Shown in pieces: positions 1-5,741 of a stretch of DNA of 11,000 nucleotides (its first letter is position 1; every line of letters starts with the position of its first letter). Made by a program: the position numbers and the translations under genes. The stretch covers positions 1 through 11,000 of the forward strand of contig CAYIBX010000030.1 in the NCBI GenBank assembly GCA_964361785.1, in the 5' to 3' direction. Under the pieces are notes generated by a model that was not told the origin of the DNA, ran no database searches, and was given only the letters and a program-made list of their open reading frames with translations. The stretch is from UBA927 sp964361785. Lineage in GTDB: Bacteria > Patescibacteriota > Microgenomatia > UBA10105 > UBA927.

Positions 1-1864
1 TCTTCACCTTTTGATAGTCACCAGCTTTGGCAAATTCATACTTCCAGAAATCTTTGAGATTTTCATCAGTGAGTCCTCTGGTGACCCCTTTCCTATATGA
101 AGTATTGATAAGTAATTTGTAGACAGTGAATAATGTTGCATCCGGTACGGTAAAAGCAGTATGGATCGTATTTCGCAAAATATATTCCATTCTGGGGCCC
201 GAATATTTATCAGAGTAGATTTTATGAAAAACCGAGATAATGCTTTCGGCTATAAATTCTTTCTCTCTCACTGCATTTTCTGAACTGAGGCCAGGAGTGA
301 GTTCAAGTAAGTTAATTCCCATAGGATAACTAATGTCATCAGGATTAAAGTACACCACATCTGGTATACGCTCTCTAGGAATTATTGATAACGCTTGTTC
401 TATTAAGTCCCCATGAGGGTCAATTAAACAAAGGCCTTTATTGTTTTTCAAGTCTTGTTCAACCATAGAGAGAAGCATCGTGGATTTTCCGGTTCCGGTA
501 GCTCCAAGGATATAGACATGACGTCGACGTTCATCCGCAGTTAATCCTATTTTTGTTTCGGTGCCTCCGTAGGTATTTTTCGCAAAATATATGTCGAGTG
601 CTTTTTTTTGCTTGAGTGAGAGCGGCGCCGGAAGTTCTTTACTGTGTTGTTTCAATATGTCCTCTGTCTTGGTCATACTCGTATAGGGAAAGTGATAGAG
701 ATCAGATACCTCGGTTGAGGAGAGAACAAGTGATCCAAACGGAGCTAATACTCTTTGGGTGTACAAATATTCTTTTATCCGGTCAAAGGCTTTAAACCTT
801 AATCGCATAGAAGCTATGAGTGCTTGATAATCCGAATTATTCAAAGAAGCTAGAGCCGAGCGAAAGCCTCGCTCCCGACTACGAAGCTCTCCGTAGTTAT
901 TACTGGCCACCAAGAGTCGTATGGAGGCTGAGAATAGCTGTTGATCGAGCTTGCGCTTTACGAGCTGTTCAAGTTCAAGTTGATACGGATTAGGAGTTTT
1001 CTCTTGTAGTTTGTTGCCACCCAAGGTCAGGAATGGCCCATCTCTCCCATCACTAGCTAGAAAGATAACGATCCCTATCGGTAAAAGCAGTATTCTTAGA
1101 ACCAACAGGAGGGCAAATTTAGCAACAGCAAACACAGGATTACCAGATAAATCATCATTGATATTACCTACAAGGTCTTTCCCTGAGTATATAAGTCGGG
1201 ATATTCGAGATATTGCGGGAACCGTAGATTTGTTGAGTGGCGAGAGAACCAGTTGAAAGGCTACCATGTCGTCACCGCTTAACTTGGTCATGCTTCCAGT
1301 TAAGTAAGCAATCGGGTCATGTTGATCAAGTTCTTCCTGATGTTTGAGTGGATACGCAAAATGACGAGATAACCGGAAGTTAGTGACACGTTTGTATTGC
1401 TTAGTAAGTGAATCAACATAATCAGACGTTTCTTTAATACTAAGTCCGGGTAAATAGGAAAGCAGTGTTTTCTTCACAAGATCAGCATCGTCTTGGTTAA
1501 TCCGTGCATAGTACGTTATTCCTCCCTCTTTCGTAGACGCTATCTCAAAAGAAAAGTGTTTGTACACATTAAATAAGCGGTAGATAAAAGATCGTTGCTT
1601 GGCTAAACCATGAATGACCGTAAATAGTTGTTCTGTCGTGTAGGCAGCTTGTTCCGTGTTTTTGAGTGGTTGGAGTTCAAAGAGAATATATTTTTCCTTG
1701 AGTTGTTGAAGATGAAGAATCAGTCGAGCGATCTGATAGATGAGGTAAAAAAGCGTCAGTATGCCGATAACGATCAAAGCAGGGACGGCGTAGGTATGAA
1801 ATAGAGCAACAACGCGGTTGTATGTGGGTATAAGGAGTTGTTGAAGTGATTTAAAATTTTCCAT
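1..1864 (-). CDS. TraG/VirD4-like (DUF87-type) conjugation ATPase, C-terminus cut by window edge
   Basis: The minus-strand frame is open from ATG 1864 to the window edge (621 residues, no stop), so the 3' end is missing. I read two membrane segments, at about residues 15-45 and 242-270, then a soluble ATPase. The Walker A motif GATGTGKST is at about residues 454-462 (505-479), followed by a conserved LIDPHGD segment around D482. The last residues (LKDFWKYEFAKAGDY) resemble the region before the TraM-recognition part in CPR DUF87/type IV secretion ATPases. The family drives DNA or protein transfer across the membrane; here it is inferred to be a DNA pump of an integrated element. It lies 66 bp downstream of the XRE regulator gene, in the same direction, with its own good promoter in the gap. 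The start is supported by that promoter; the Shine-Dalgarno is weak. Substrate and activity are not shown by the sequence. Confidence 0.85.
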   Translation of the reverse strand, partial: MENFKSLQQLLIPTYNRVVALFHTYAVPALIVIGILTLFYLIYQIARLILHLQQLKEKYILFELQPLKNTEQAAYTTEQLFTVIHGLAKQRSFIYRLFNVYKHFSFEIASTKEGGITYYARINQDDADLVKKTLLSYLPGLSIKETSDYVDSLTKQYKRVTNFRLSRHFAYPLKHQEELDQHDPIAYLTGSMTKLSGDDMVAFQLVLSPLNKSTVPAISRISRLIYSGKDLVGNINDDLSGNPVFAVAKFALLLVLRILLLPIGIVIFLASDGRDGPFLTLGGNKLQEKTPNPYQLELEQLVKRKLDQQLFSASIRLLVASNNYGELRSRERGFRSALASLNNSDYQALIASMRLRFKAFDRIKEYLYTQRVLAPFGSLVLSSTEVSDLYHFPYTSMTKTEDILKQHSKELPAPLSLKQKKALDIYFAKNTYGGTETKIGLTADERRRHVYILGATGTGKSTMLLSMVEQDLKNNKGLCLIDPHGDLIEQALSIIPRERIPDVVYFNPDDISYPMGINLLELTPGLSSENAVREKEFIAESIISVFHKIYSDKYSGPRMEYILRNTIHTAFTVPDATLFTVYKLLINTSYRKGVTRGLTDENLKDFWKYEFAKAGDYQKVK

Positions 1865-1897
1865 AATCCGACCTATTTCAGGCAGGATTTAATTAGG

Positions 1898-1926
1898 AGT
1901 ATACAGCAAGTGTTGGGTAAGGGCAA
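1898..1926 (-). promoter_or_regulatory. sigma70-like promoter of the TraG-like ATPase gene
   Basis: On the minus strand TTGCCC (1926-1921), a 17-bp spacer and TATACT (1903-1898) form a near-consensus promoter in the 66-bp gap between the XRE gene and the ATPase gene. The expected transcript start is near 1891, giving a leader of about 27 nt before ATG 1864. It would allow expression of the ATPase independent of the XRE gene. Confidence 0.55.
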
Positions 1927-1930
1927 AAAG

Positions 1931-2155
1931 TTAGAAAGGGAGGACTTGAGAAGATTTAACCTTGAGTGCTTTACAAATACTTTCTATGACTGAAAACGTA
2001 GGATTTTCTTCCCCACGTTCAATACCTGCATAATGCGTAGTGGAAATCTTACTCAGCAGAGCAACCTCTTCTTGAGAGAGATTTTTATCTTCTCGTGTTG
2101 AACGTAGGTTTTTACCAAATACTCGCTGGCTTTTTTCGTCTGGAATAACATTCAT
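1931..2155 (-). CDS. small XRE-family (Cro/CI-type) HTH regulator
   Basis: This 74-aa protein is almost entirely one helix-turn-helix domain of the XRE/Cro-CI class. The N-terminal helix carries FGKNLRSTRE, the HTH is LSQEEVALLSKISTTHYAGIERG (about residues 26-49, recognition helix around STTHYAGIE), and the scaffold NPTFSVIESICKALKV follows. There is no effector or dimerisation domain, so it resembles minimal phage or plasmid repressors and antitoxin-type regulators. The gene is divergent from the recombinase operon and upstream of the TraG-like ATPase. This placement suggests control of the element's integration and transfer functions. The three palindromic operators between it and the recombinase operon are its most likely targets (inference). 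An extended -10 box 7 bp before the ATG suggests a leaderless mRNA. Confidence 0.88.
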   Translation of the reverse strand: MNVIPDEKSQRVFGKNLRSTREDKNLSQEEVALLSKISTTHYAGIERGEENPTFSVIESICKALKVKSSQVLPF

Positions 2156-2161
2156 AATCGT

Positions 2162-2170
2162 AGTATATCA
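2162..2170 (-). promoter_or_regulatory. extended -10 promoter of the XRE regulator, probably leaderless
   Basis: On the minus strand TGATATACT (2170-2162) fits an extended -10 (TGnTATACT). The -10 ends 6 bp before ATG 2155, so transcription would begin at or next to the start codon. No convincing -35 box is seen. Confidence 0.5.
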
Positions 2171-2247
2171 CTCGTAACTTTACGGTAGTTTATCAAACAA
2201 TCTCCTTTTCATCAAGTTATAGGACATCATTTGTGCCTAAATACGGC

Positions 2248-2265
2248 CTACAGCTATAGTTGTAA
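2248..2265. promoter_or_regulatory. operator-like site O1
   Basis: This 18-bp site matches the O3 palindrome at 15 of 18 positions and keeps its CTATAGTTGTA core. Its centre is 43 bp from that of O2. It lies upstream of the -35 box of the recombinase-operon promoter, between the two divergent genes. Confidence 0.45.
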
Positions 2266-2283
2266 TTTAGCCTTAAAATATGC

Positions 2284-2312
2284 TTGACATCTATAACTAT
2301 AATTGCTATTCT
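2284..2312 (+). promoter_or_regulatory. promoter of the 71-aa protein/recombinase operon
   Basis: TTGACA (2284-2289), a 17-bp spacer and TATTCT (2307-2312) form a strong sigma70-like promoter. The predicted transcript start is near 2319, which is downstream of the longest-frame start at 2280 and therefore places the real start at ATG 2346. The spacer contains operator O2 and the -10/start region is covered by O3, a layout typical of a repressed promoter. Confidence 0.7.
2291..2308. promoter_or_regulatory. operator-like site O2 in the promoter spacer
   Basis: This site begins with CTATAACTATA, identical to the left 11 bp of O3, then degenerates. It lies between the -35 and -10 boxes and starts exactly 20 bp (about two helical turns) before O3, so two bound dimers would sit on the same face of the DNA. 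Confidence 0.5.
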
Positions 2313-2328
2313 ATAACTATAGTTGTAG
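2311..2328. promoter_or_regulatory. operator-like site O3 overlapping -10 and start
   Basis: The sequence CTATAACTATAGTTGTAG is an 18-bp palindrome with only one mismatched base pair. Its core AACTATAGTT (2315-2324) is perfect. It overlaps the end of the -10 box and the predicted transcription start. Its length and symmetry suit a small dimeric XRE repressor; binding itself is inferred. Confidence 0.6.
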
Positions 2329-2345
2329 TTAATAAAATACCATCC

Positions 2346-2561
2346 ATGATAAGTAAAGCGTATCTCGATAAGTTCAGGAAGCTATATAAGGATAAATACA
2401 ACATTACTCTATCTGATGAGGAAACAACTGAACTGGCAACACATTTTTTAAACCTAATGGAAATACTTATTAGACCCAAACCTAAAACTAAACAAGTAAA
2501 TACACAGAACAGCCAAGTTTACGTATCAGAAGGGAGGCAACATGCGACTGGGAGAATATAA
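2346..2561 (+). CDS. small conserved-looking protein preceding the serine recombinase
   Basis: This is a 71-aa protein starting at ATG 2346 (MISKAYLDKFRKLYKDKYN). The reading frame is open back to 2280, but that start would precede the predicted transcript start, so the shorter form is chosen. The N-terminal half looks helical and charged, with LSDEETTELATHFLNLMEIL at about residues 21-40. A lysine/proline-rich, probably disordered tail follows. From memory, similar short SDEE...A..L..L proteins sit just upstream of recombinases in CPR genomes, but I know no assigned function. The last 20 bp overlap the recombinase start, and the recombinase Shine-Dalgarno lies inside this gene, pointing to translational coupling. 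A role as recombination directionality factor or DNA-binding partner is possible but unproven. No Shine-Dalgarno precedes ATG 2346. Confidence 0.72.
   Translation: MISKAYLDKFRKLYKDKYNITLSDEETTELATHFLNLMEILIRPKPKTKQVNTQNSQVYVSEGRQHATGRI
2530..2537 (+). promoter_or_regulatory. strong Shine-Dalgarno of the recombinase
   Basis: AAGGGAGG ends 4 nt before ATG 2542 and lies inside the 3' end of the preceding gene. It is one of few clear ribosome binding sites in the window and fixes the recombinase start. Confidence 0.7.
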
Positions 2562-4299
2562 CACGAAAAACATTAGCGAACTTCCTATTACACCACGTTA
2601 CATGATGTATTGTCGGAAAAGCAGCGAATCTGATGAGAGACAAATTCAATCCCTGCCAGATCAGATAACAAATCTAACAGCCCTAATCATTCAAAGAGGT
2701 GTTGAATTAGTTGGTGAACCTTTGCAGGAGCAGAGAACCGCCAAAAGTCCCGGCAGACCTATTTTTGGCCAACTAGTCCAGATGATCGAGGACGGAGAGG
2801 TAAACACCATTGTCCTTTTAAATCCATCGCGCCTATCAAGAAATACAATCGACACCGGAAGAATCATTTACCTCATGGATCAGGGGAAGCTTCTTGAGGT
2901 CGTAACCCCATATCAATCATTTCGGAATAATCCTAACGATAAGTTTATGTTGAATCTGCTTTGCACTCAGGCAAAATTGGAAAACGACAACAAAAGCGTC
3001 AATGTTACAGAAGCGTTAAAACTTAAAGCGGAACGTGGCGTGTTTCCAGGCAAAGCAAGGCCGGGATATAGAAATAACCACGAAAAACCTCAGGGGCTGC
3101 GCGATATCTCTGCCCACACTGTTAATTTTCCTCTCATGAGAAAACTATTTGATCTAGCCTTAACAGGAAATTACAGCGTACAAGCACTTGTTCGAGAAGC
3201 AAATATCTTGGGGATTAGAAGTTCAAAGTCTAGTAAGCCTATTGTGAAAAGCTGGATGCATAGACTTTTGAGAGACCCGTTTTATACTGGAAAATTCATG
3301 TACGGGGGTAAACTGTATCAAGGACAGCATCCGGCGATGCTGACAGAAGCAGAATTTAATCTTTTGCAAGACATCTTAGACGGGAGATCAAAAGGAAGAC
3401 TTCAGAAACACGATTTTGCCCTTAACGGCATTATGAAGTGTGGCGAGTGTCAGTATTGTATTACAGCTCAGGAACACAAGAAGAAATATAAGAATGGTAC
3501 TGAACAAATTTTTGGCTATTATAACTGTACCAAAAAGGGTGAAATTAAATGTAATCAACCGTACGTAGCTACCACCAAACTTGAGGGACAGTTTGCGAAT
3601 GACCTCTTTAATTTTAAGATTGAGGAAAAAGAATTTGTAGATTGGGCCTACGAAGCCTTGGATGAAACAAAAGACAAGAACCAAGAGGTCAATAAAAATA
3701 GCTCAGAGGCTCTCCAGACCGCTTTAGACGGGGTAAACCGGAGGATTGATAATCTGATAGCACTTAAGATTTCACCGGAGAACGATGGGAGTTTACTGTC
3801 TGATACTGAGTTTGCGGATAGAAAACGGGAGCTCATGATCGAGAAGGACAACATTACCCGACAACTGGCTCAGGCAAATAACAATGGCTCTGATTGGGCA
3901 GACATAGCCAAAGACTCATTCGAGTTTGCGTTACTGGCTAATCAACGATTTGAAAATGGCGATTCCGAAGACAAAAAAGTCATTTTTAAGGCAATTGGCT
4001 TGAACCCGATCTTACTAGATCAAAAATTGGAATATCAGCCTAGATTTATCTTTTTGAAGTTAAAGGAGGGTGCAAAAATGAGTAATGATAAAAGTGGACC
4101 GCTTGAACCTAAAAATAGCCCGTCAGATCGATCTAATCTGAAAAGCTATTTAAAAAGTTCTGTATGGTGCCGAGGACAGGACTTGAACCTGCAAGGGTTG
4201 CCCCACACGCACCTCAAGCGTGCGCGTCTACCAGTTTCGCCACCCCGGCATTTTTCTATTCTAAACTATATCGTACTTGTTGTTTTAAATCCAATTTAG
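2542..4299 (+). CDS. large serine recombinase (site-specific integrase), reading into the tRNA attachment site
   Basis: This protein cuts and rejoins DNA through a serine-DNA link to integrate or excise the element. The resolvase domain spans about residues 18-165. It shows YCRKS with nucleophile Ser27, the PGRPIFGQL segment, and the arginines of PSRLSRN (R97, R100). The recombinase domain (about 180-290, PGKARPGYRNN) is followed by a zinc ribbon (C300, C303, C329, C337) and a coiled-coil region (about 385-445), the usual order for large serine integrases. The first residues are supported by the Shine-Dalgarno at 2530. From about residue 542 the frame is simply the antisense of tRNA-Leu, and it stops only at 4299. 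The family-like protein therefore ends before about residue 540, and the tail depends on the integration site. An internal Shine-Dalgarno and in-frame ATG at 4078 are also present. The element is probably inactive or active only with its missing partner end; this cannot be told here. Confidence 0.93.
   Translation: MRLGEYNTKNISELPITPRYMMYCRKSSESDERQIQSLPDQITNLTALIIQRGVELVGEPLQEQRTAKSPGRPIFGQLVQMIEDGEVNTIVLLNPSRLSRNTIDTGRIIYLMDQGKLLEVVTPYQSFRNNPNDKFMLNLLCTQAKLENDNKSVNVTEALKLKAERGVFPGKARPGYRNNHEKPQGLRDISAHTVNFPLMRKLFDLALTGNYSVQALVREANILGIRSSKSSKPIVKSWMHRLLRDPFYTGKFMYGGKLYQGQHPAMLTEAEFNLLQDILDGRSKGRLQKHDFALNGIMKCGECQYCITAQEHKKKYKNGTEQIFGYYNCTKKGEIKCNQPYVATTKLEGQFANDLFNFKIEEKEFVDWAYEALDETKDKNQEVNKNSSEALQTALDGVNRRIDNLIALKISPENDGSLLSDTEFADRKRELMIEKDNITRQLAQANNNGSDWADIAKDSFEFALLANQRFENGDSEDKKVIFKAIGLNPILLDQKLEYQPRFIFLKLKEGAKMSNDKSGPLEPKNSPSDRSNLKSYLKSSVWCRGQDLNLQGLPHTHLKRARLPVSPPRHFSILNYIVLVVLNPI
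4062..4080 (+). promoter_or_regulatory. internal Shine-Dalgarno and in-frame ATG near the recombinase 3' end
   Basis: AAAGGAGGG (4062-4070) followed after 7 nt by ATG 4078 is the best ribosome binding site in the window, yet it lies inside the recombinase frame. A product from here would start MSNDKSGPLEPKNSPS and run into the tRNA antisense (73 aa). It may be a leftover of a gene start in the excised circle, or chance in a lysine/glycine-coding stretch. Confidence 0.35.
4150..4185. other. presumed att junction at the tRNA 3' end
   Basis: The recombinase gene meets the tRNA-Leu 3' end here. The recombinase family-like sequence fades before about 4150, while the tRNA is intact from 4165, so the crossover probably lies in or next to the tRNA 3' half. 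The second copy of the core was not found in the window and should lie left of position 1. The perfect palindrome AGATCGATCT (4125-4134) lies just inside the element and could be part of the recombinase recognition arm. Confidence 0.4.
4165..4249 (-). tRNA. tRNA-Leu(GAG), with encoded CCA; likely element attachment site
   Basis: This is an 85-nt minus-strand tRNA. The acceptor stem pairs GCCGGGG (4249-4243) with CCTCGGC (one G-T pair), then discriminator A and an encoded CCA (4167-4165). The D-loop is AACTGGTAGA, the anticodon stem is CACGC/GCGTG, and the loop TTGAGGT places anticodon GAG at complement 4213-4215, for CUC/CUU leucine codons. A long variable arm around GGGGCAACCC marks the class II leucine type, and the T-loop is TTCAAGT. 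It starts 6 nt after the stop of the GIY-YIG gene and is probably on the same transcript. Its 3' end abuts the serine recombinase, whose frame runs through it, as expected if the element integrated here. Confidence 0.95.
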
Positions 4300-4507
4300 C
4301 CTTATGCATTTTAAGTTGTTTTTCTCTTCTCGTTGCATCTTGTCTACTCGCATACGCTTCATAGTAAATAAGTTTCCATGGTCGATATCCTTTTGTCGAT
4401 TTTACCTTCCCAGCATTATGTTCACTAAATCTCACTCTTAAATCTGTGCTAAATCCTACGTATACATCTCTATTTACCGTACTTAATAACACATACACAT
4501 AAAACAC
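4256..4507 (-). CDS. GIY-YIG domain nuclease-like protein
   Basis: This 83-aa protein is a single GIY-YIG domain of the short UPF0213/YhbQ-like class. FYVYVLLS provides the first (GIY-equivalent) strand and VYVGFSTDLRVRFSEHNAG the second (YIG-equivalent) strand, with the usual catalytic-type arginine in the DLRVRF helix. STKGYRPWKLIYYEAY and the RREKQLK helix follow, with a glutamate at the metal-binding position. The family cleaves DNA or has repair-like roles; small CPR members have no assigned function. The start is GTG 4507; an ATG two bases upstream is out of frame. The gene ends 6 nt before tRNA-Leu, suggesting one transcript, and its probable leader carries two tandem hairpins. It lies on the chromosomal side of the integration junction. 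Confidence 0.9.
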   Translation of the reverse strand: MFYVYVLLSTVNRDVYVGFSTDLRVRFSEHNAGKVKSTKGYRPWKLIYYEAYASRQDATRREKQLKMHKAKLDLKQQVRYSLE

Positions 4508-4516
4508 ATGTTGCTA

Positions 4517-4522
4517 ATCATA
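4517..4522 (-). promoter_or_regulatory. possible second -10 box just before the GIY-YIG gene
   Basis: TATGAT on the minus strand ends 9 bp before GTG 4507 and could give a nearly leaderless mRNA that avoids the upstream hairpins. There is no clear -35, and such hexamers are common in AT-rich DNA. Confidence 0.25.
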
Positions 4523-4532
4523 TCGTCCTCGC

Positions 4533-4562
4533 TCTGGCGAAGCCAGATCTCGCTTCGCGAGA
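4533..4562. repeat. two perfect back-to-back hairpins with GAA/TTC loops
   Basis: TCTGGC-GAA-GCCAGA (4533-4547) is followed directly by TCTCGC-TTC-GCGAGA (4548-4562); both have perfect 6-bp stems. Each holds the GCGAAGC mini-hairpin motif, the first on the plus strand and the second on the minus strand. An alternative stem CTCGC (4528-4532)/GCGAG (4557-4561) could enclose both. No T-run follows in either direction, so a simple terminator is unlikely. Confidence 0.75.
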
Positions 4563-4580
4563 CACCCCGGCTCTAACTCT

Positions 4581-4589
4581 ATTATATCA
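4581..4589 (-). promoter_or_regulatory. extended -10 promoter for GIY-YIG and tRNA-Leu
   Basis: TGATATAAT on the minus strand (4589-4581) fits the extended -10 consensus TGnTATAAT, just after the ATP-grasp gene stop. Transcription from about 4574 would give a leader of roughly 67 nt containing the two hairpins, then the GIY-YIG gene and the tRNA. No good -35 is visible. Confidence 0.45.
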
Positions 4590-4591
4590 TC

Positions 4592-5653
4592 TCATAAACT
4601 TTTTGAAGAGAGTTTTTCATGAAGTGAGTTTTTTACAATCTGCAGGATAAAGTCATCAAGCGTCATGCCATGAGCTTCTATGGAAGCAGTCATCGCGTCA
4701 CGAGGACTCGGGTCAAATCCGGCGTTCGCGTTCACTTCCAAAAAATACCATTGTTTACGTGTAGTATTGTATCGCAAATCAAAGCGGGCATAGTCACGCA
4801 TACCGAGCGTGTAGAATGCGCGAATCGCATCCCTTTTTATCTGTATGTCCAAATCCTCCCGAAGATTTTTAGGAGGAGAGATAAAATGACAACTTTTATA
4901 CAGGGGAGAGTGCTTCATCCATTTTTCATCGAATCCATATATATTCCATCTATTTTTTACCTTACCCTTAAATGCTATTTCAGCTATGGGCAATGCGTAC
5001 GTCTTTTCTGGAGTTTCTAGAACGGTCACTTGAAGCTCTTTTCCTGCGATAAATTCCTCAGCCAGTAAGGATTGTGAGTAATCCTTGCGAAGCGTTTTAA
5101 TAATAGCTTTAAACTGACTGTAGGTTTCTGCAATCGATTTATTTGTTATTCCTATACTGCAGTGTTCAAATGCGGGCTTCACGATGACAGGAAATTTGCT
5201 GGGGAGTAAAGCACGAGAAATTCTATCCGTTTTACGTATAGCCGTATATGCTGGTGTCGGTAAATTATTTTTATGCAACAACCATTTTGTTCTAAGCTTA
5301 TTATCAGAAATCTGAAGCGCCTTGAAATCAGATCCAGAATAGGGAATTTTTAATTTGGCGAGAATATGCGCAATTTCAAGGGACATTTTTTTGCTATCGA
5401 CAAGATTGAATATAAAATCCGCTTTTAACTTTTTAAGTTCTGACAAATCTTCTGGCTTGACTTTGATAATTTGTACGCCATATCCATGTTTTCTAAACAA
5501 TAATTTCATGTACTCAACTATTTCATCTGTCTGATTATCTACCAATGCATGTTCTTTACTATAATAGGTATCTTTTGGCGACAGTGATACAAAATGGTAA
5601 AGAAGCGCGATTGTTTTGTGTTTTGCTCGCACACGTACTTTTGAATTTTTCAT
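4592..5653 (-). CDS. ATP-grasp ligase of the D-Ala-D-Ala ligase fold, atypical active site
   Basis: This 353-aa protein has the ATP-grasp layout of D-alanine-D-alanine ligases. It has an N-terminal alpha/beta domain (about 13-110), the ATP lysine in FPVIVKPAFE (K159), AEEFIAGKE (E199, E206), DYARFDLR (R290, D292) and the metal-binding FLEVNAN (E306, N308). Typical Ddl is about 300-360 aa, so the length is normal. Substrate residues differ. The Ddl EGSS loop reads EHCS (163-166), so the serine equivalent to E. coli DdlB Ser150 appears to be Cys165. The lysine-tyrosine pair reads K244-W245, and the N-terminal GG..E..VS loop is absent. ATP-dependent carboxylate-amine ligation is likely; making D-Ala-D-Ala is doubtful. 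It follows engB by about 84 bp, co-directional. The ATG has no Shine-Dalgarno; the start fits a -10-like AATAAT 6 bp upstream. Confidence 0.85.
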   Translation of the reverse strand: MKNSKVRVRAKHKTIALLYHFVSLSPKDTYYSKEHALVDNQTDEIVEYMKLLFRKHGYGVQIIKVKPEDLSELKKLKADFIFNLVDSKKMSLEIAHILAKLKIPYSGSDFKALQISDNKLRTKWLLHKNNLPTPAYTAIRKTDRISRALLPSKFPVIVKPAFEHCSIGITNKSIAETYSQFKAIIKTLRKDYSQSLLAEEFIAGKELQVTVLETPEKTYALPIAEIAFKGKVKNRWNIYGFDEKWMKHSPLYKSCHFISPPKNLREDLDIQIKRDAIRAFYTLGMRDYARFDLRYNTTRKQWYFLEVNANAGFDPSPRDAMTASIEAHGMTLDDFILQIVKNSLHEKLSSKSL

Positions 5654-5712
5654 GAATACATTATTTTTTTGGAAAACTTTTTTGGGGCAGTGTTAATAAT
5701 AATTACTATACT

Positions 5713-5741
5713 ACTATTTACGAGATTCGTTCGTTCGTCAA
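5713..5741 (-). promoter_or_regulatory. weak candidate promoter for the ATP-grasp gene
   Basis: TTGACG (5741-5736), a 17-bp spacer and AATAGT (5718-5713) lie on the minus strand at the engB 3' end; the spacer starts with an ACGA repeat. A rival is AATAAT (5665-5660), 6 bp before the ATG, which would give a leaderless message. Neither is strong. Confidence 0.3.

Larger units (their letters stand above)
1..4167. mobile_element. end of an integrated element (TraG-like ATPase, XRE, 71-aa protein, serine recombinase)
   Basis: A TraG/DUF87-like ATPase, an XRE repressor with operators, and a serine recombinase next to a tRNA 3' end form a typical integrative-element terminus. The right boundary is the tRNA-Leu gene; the left boundary is outside the window. 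DUF87-like ATPases also occur as ordinary chromosomal genes in CPR, so how far left the element extends is inference. Confidence 0.45.

Noticed and set aside
1011..1256. 81-aa plus-strand frame
   Set aside because: Antisense shadow of the TraG-like ATPase gene.
2280..2345. 22-residue extension of the 71-aa protein
   Set aside because: It would start inside the promoter, before the predicted transcript start.
3388..3854. Two minus-strand frames of 98 and 68 aa inside the recombinase
   Set aside because: Antisense shadows of the zinc-ribbon and coiled-coil regions.
4164..4364. 66-aa plus-strand frame MVPRTGLEPARVAPHAP...
   Set aside because: It is the antisense of tRNA-Leu and the GIY-YIG gene, a well-known type of false gene call.
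4670..5020. 116-aa plus-strand frame
   Set aside because: Shadow of the ATP-grasp gene; no recognisable domain.
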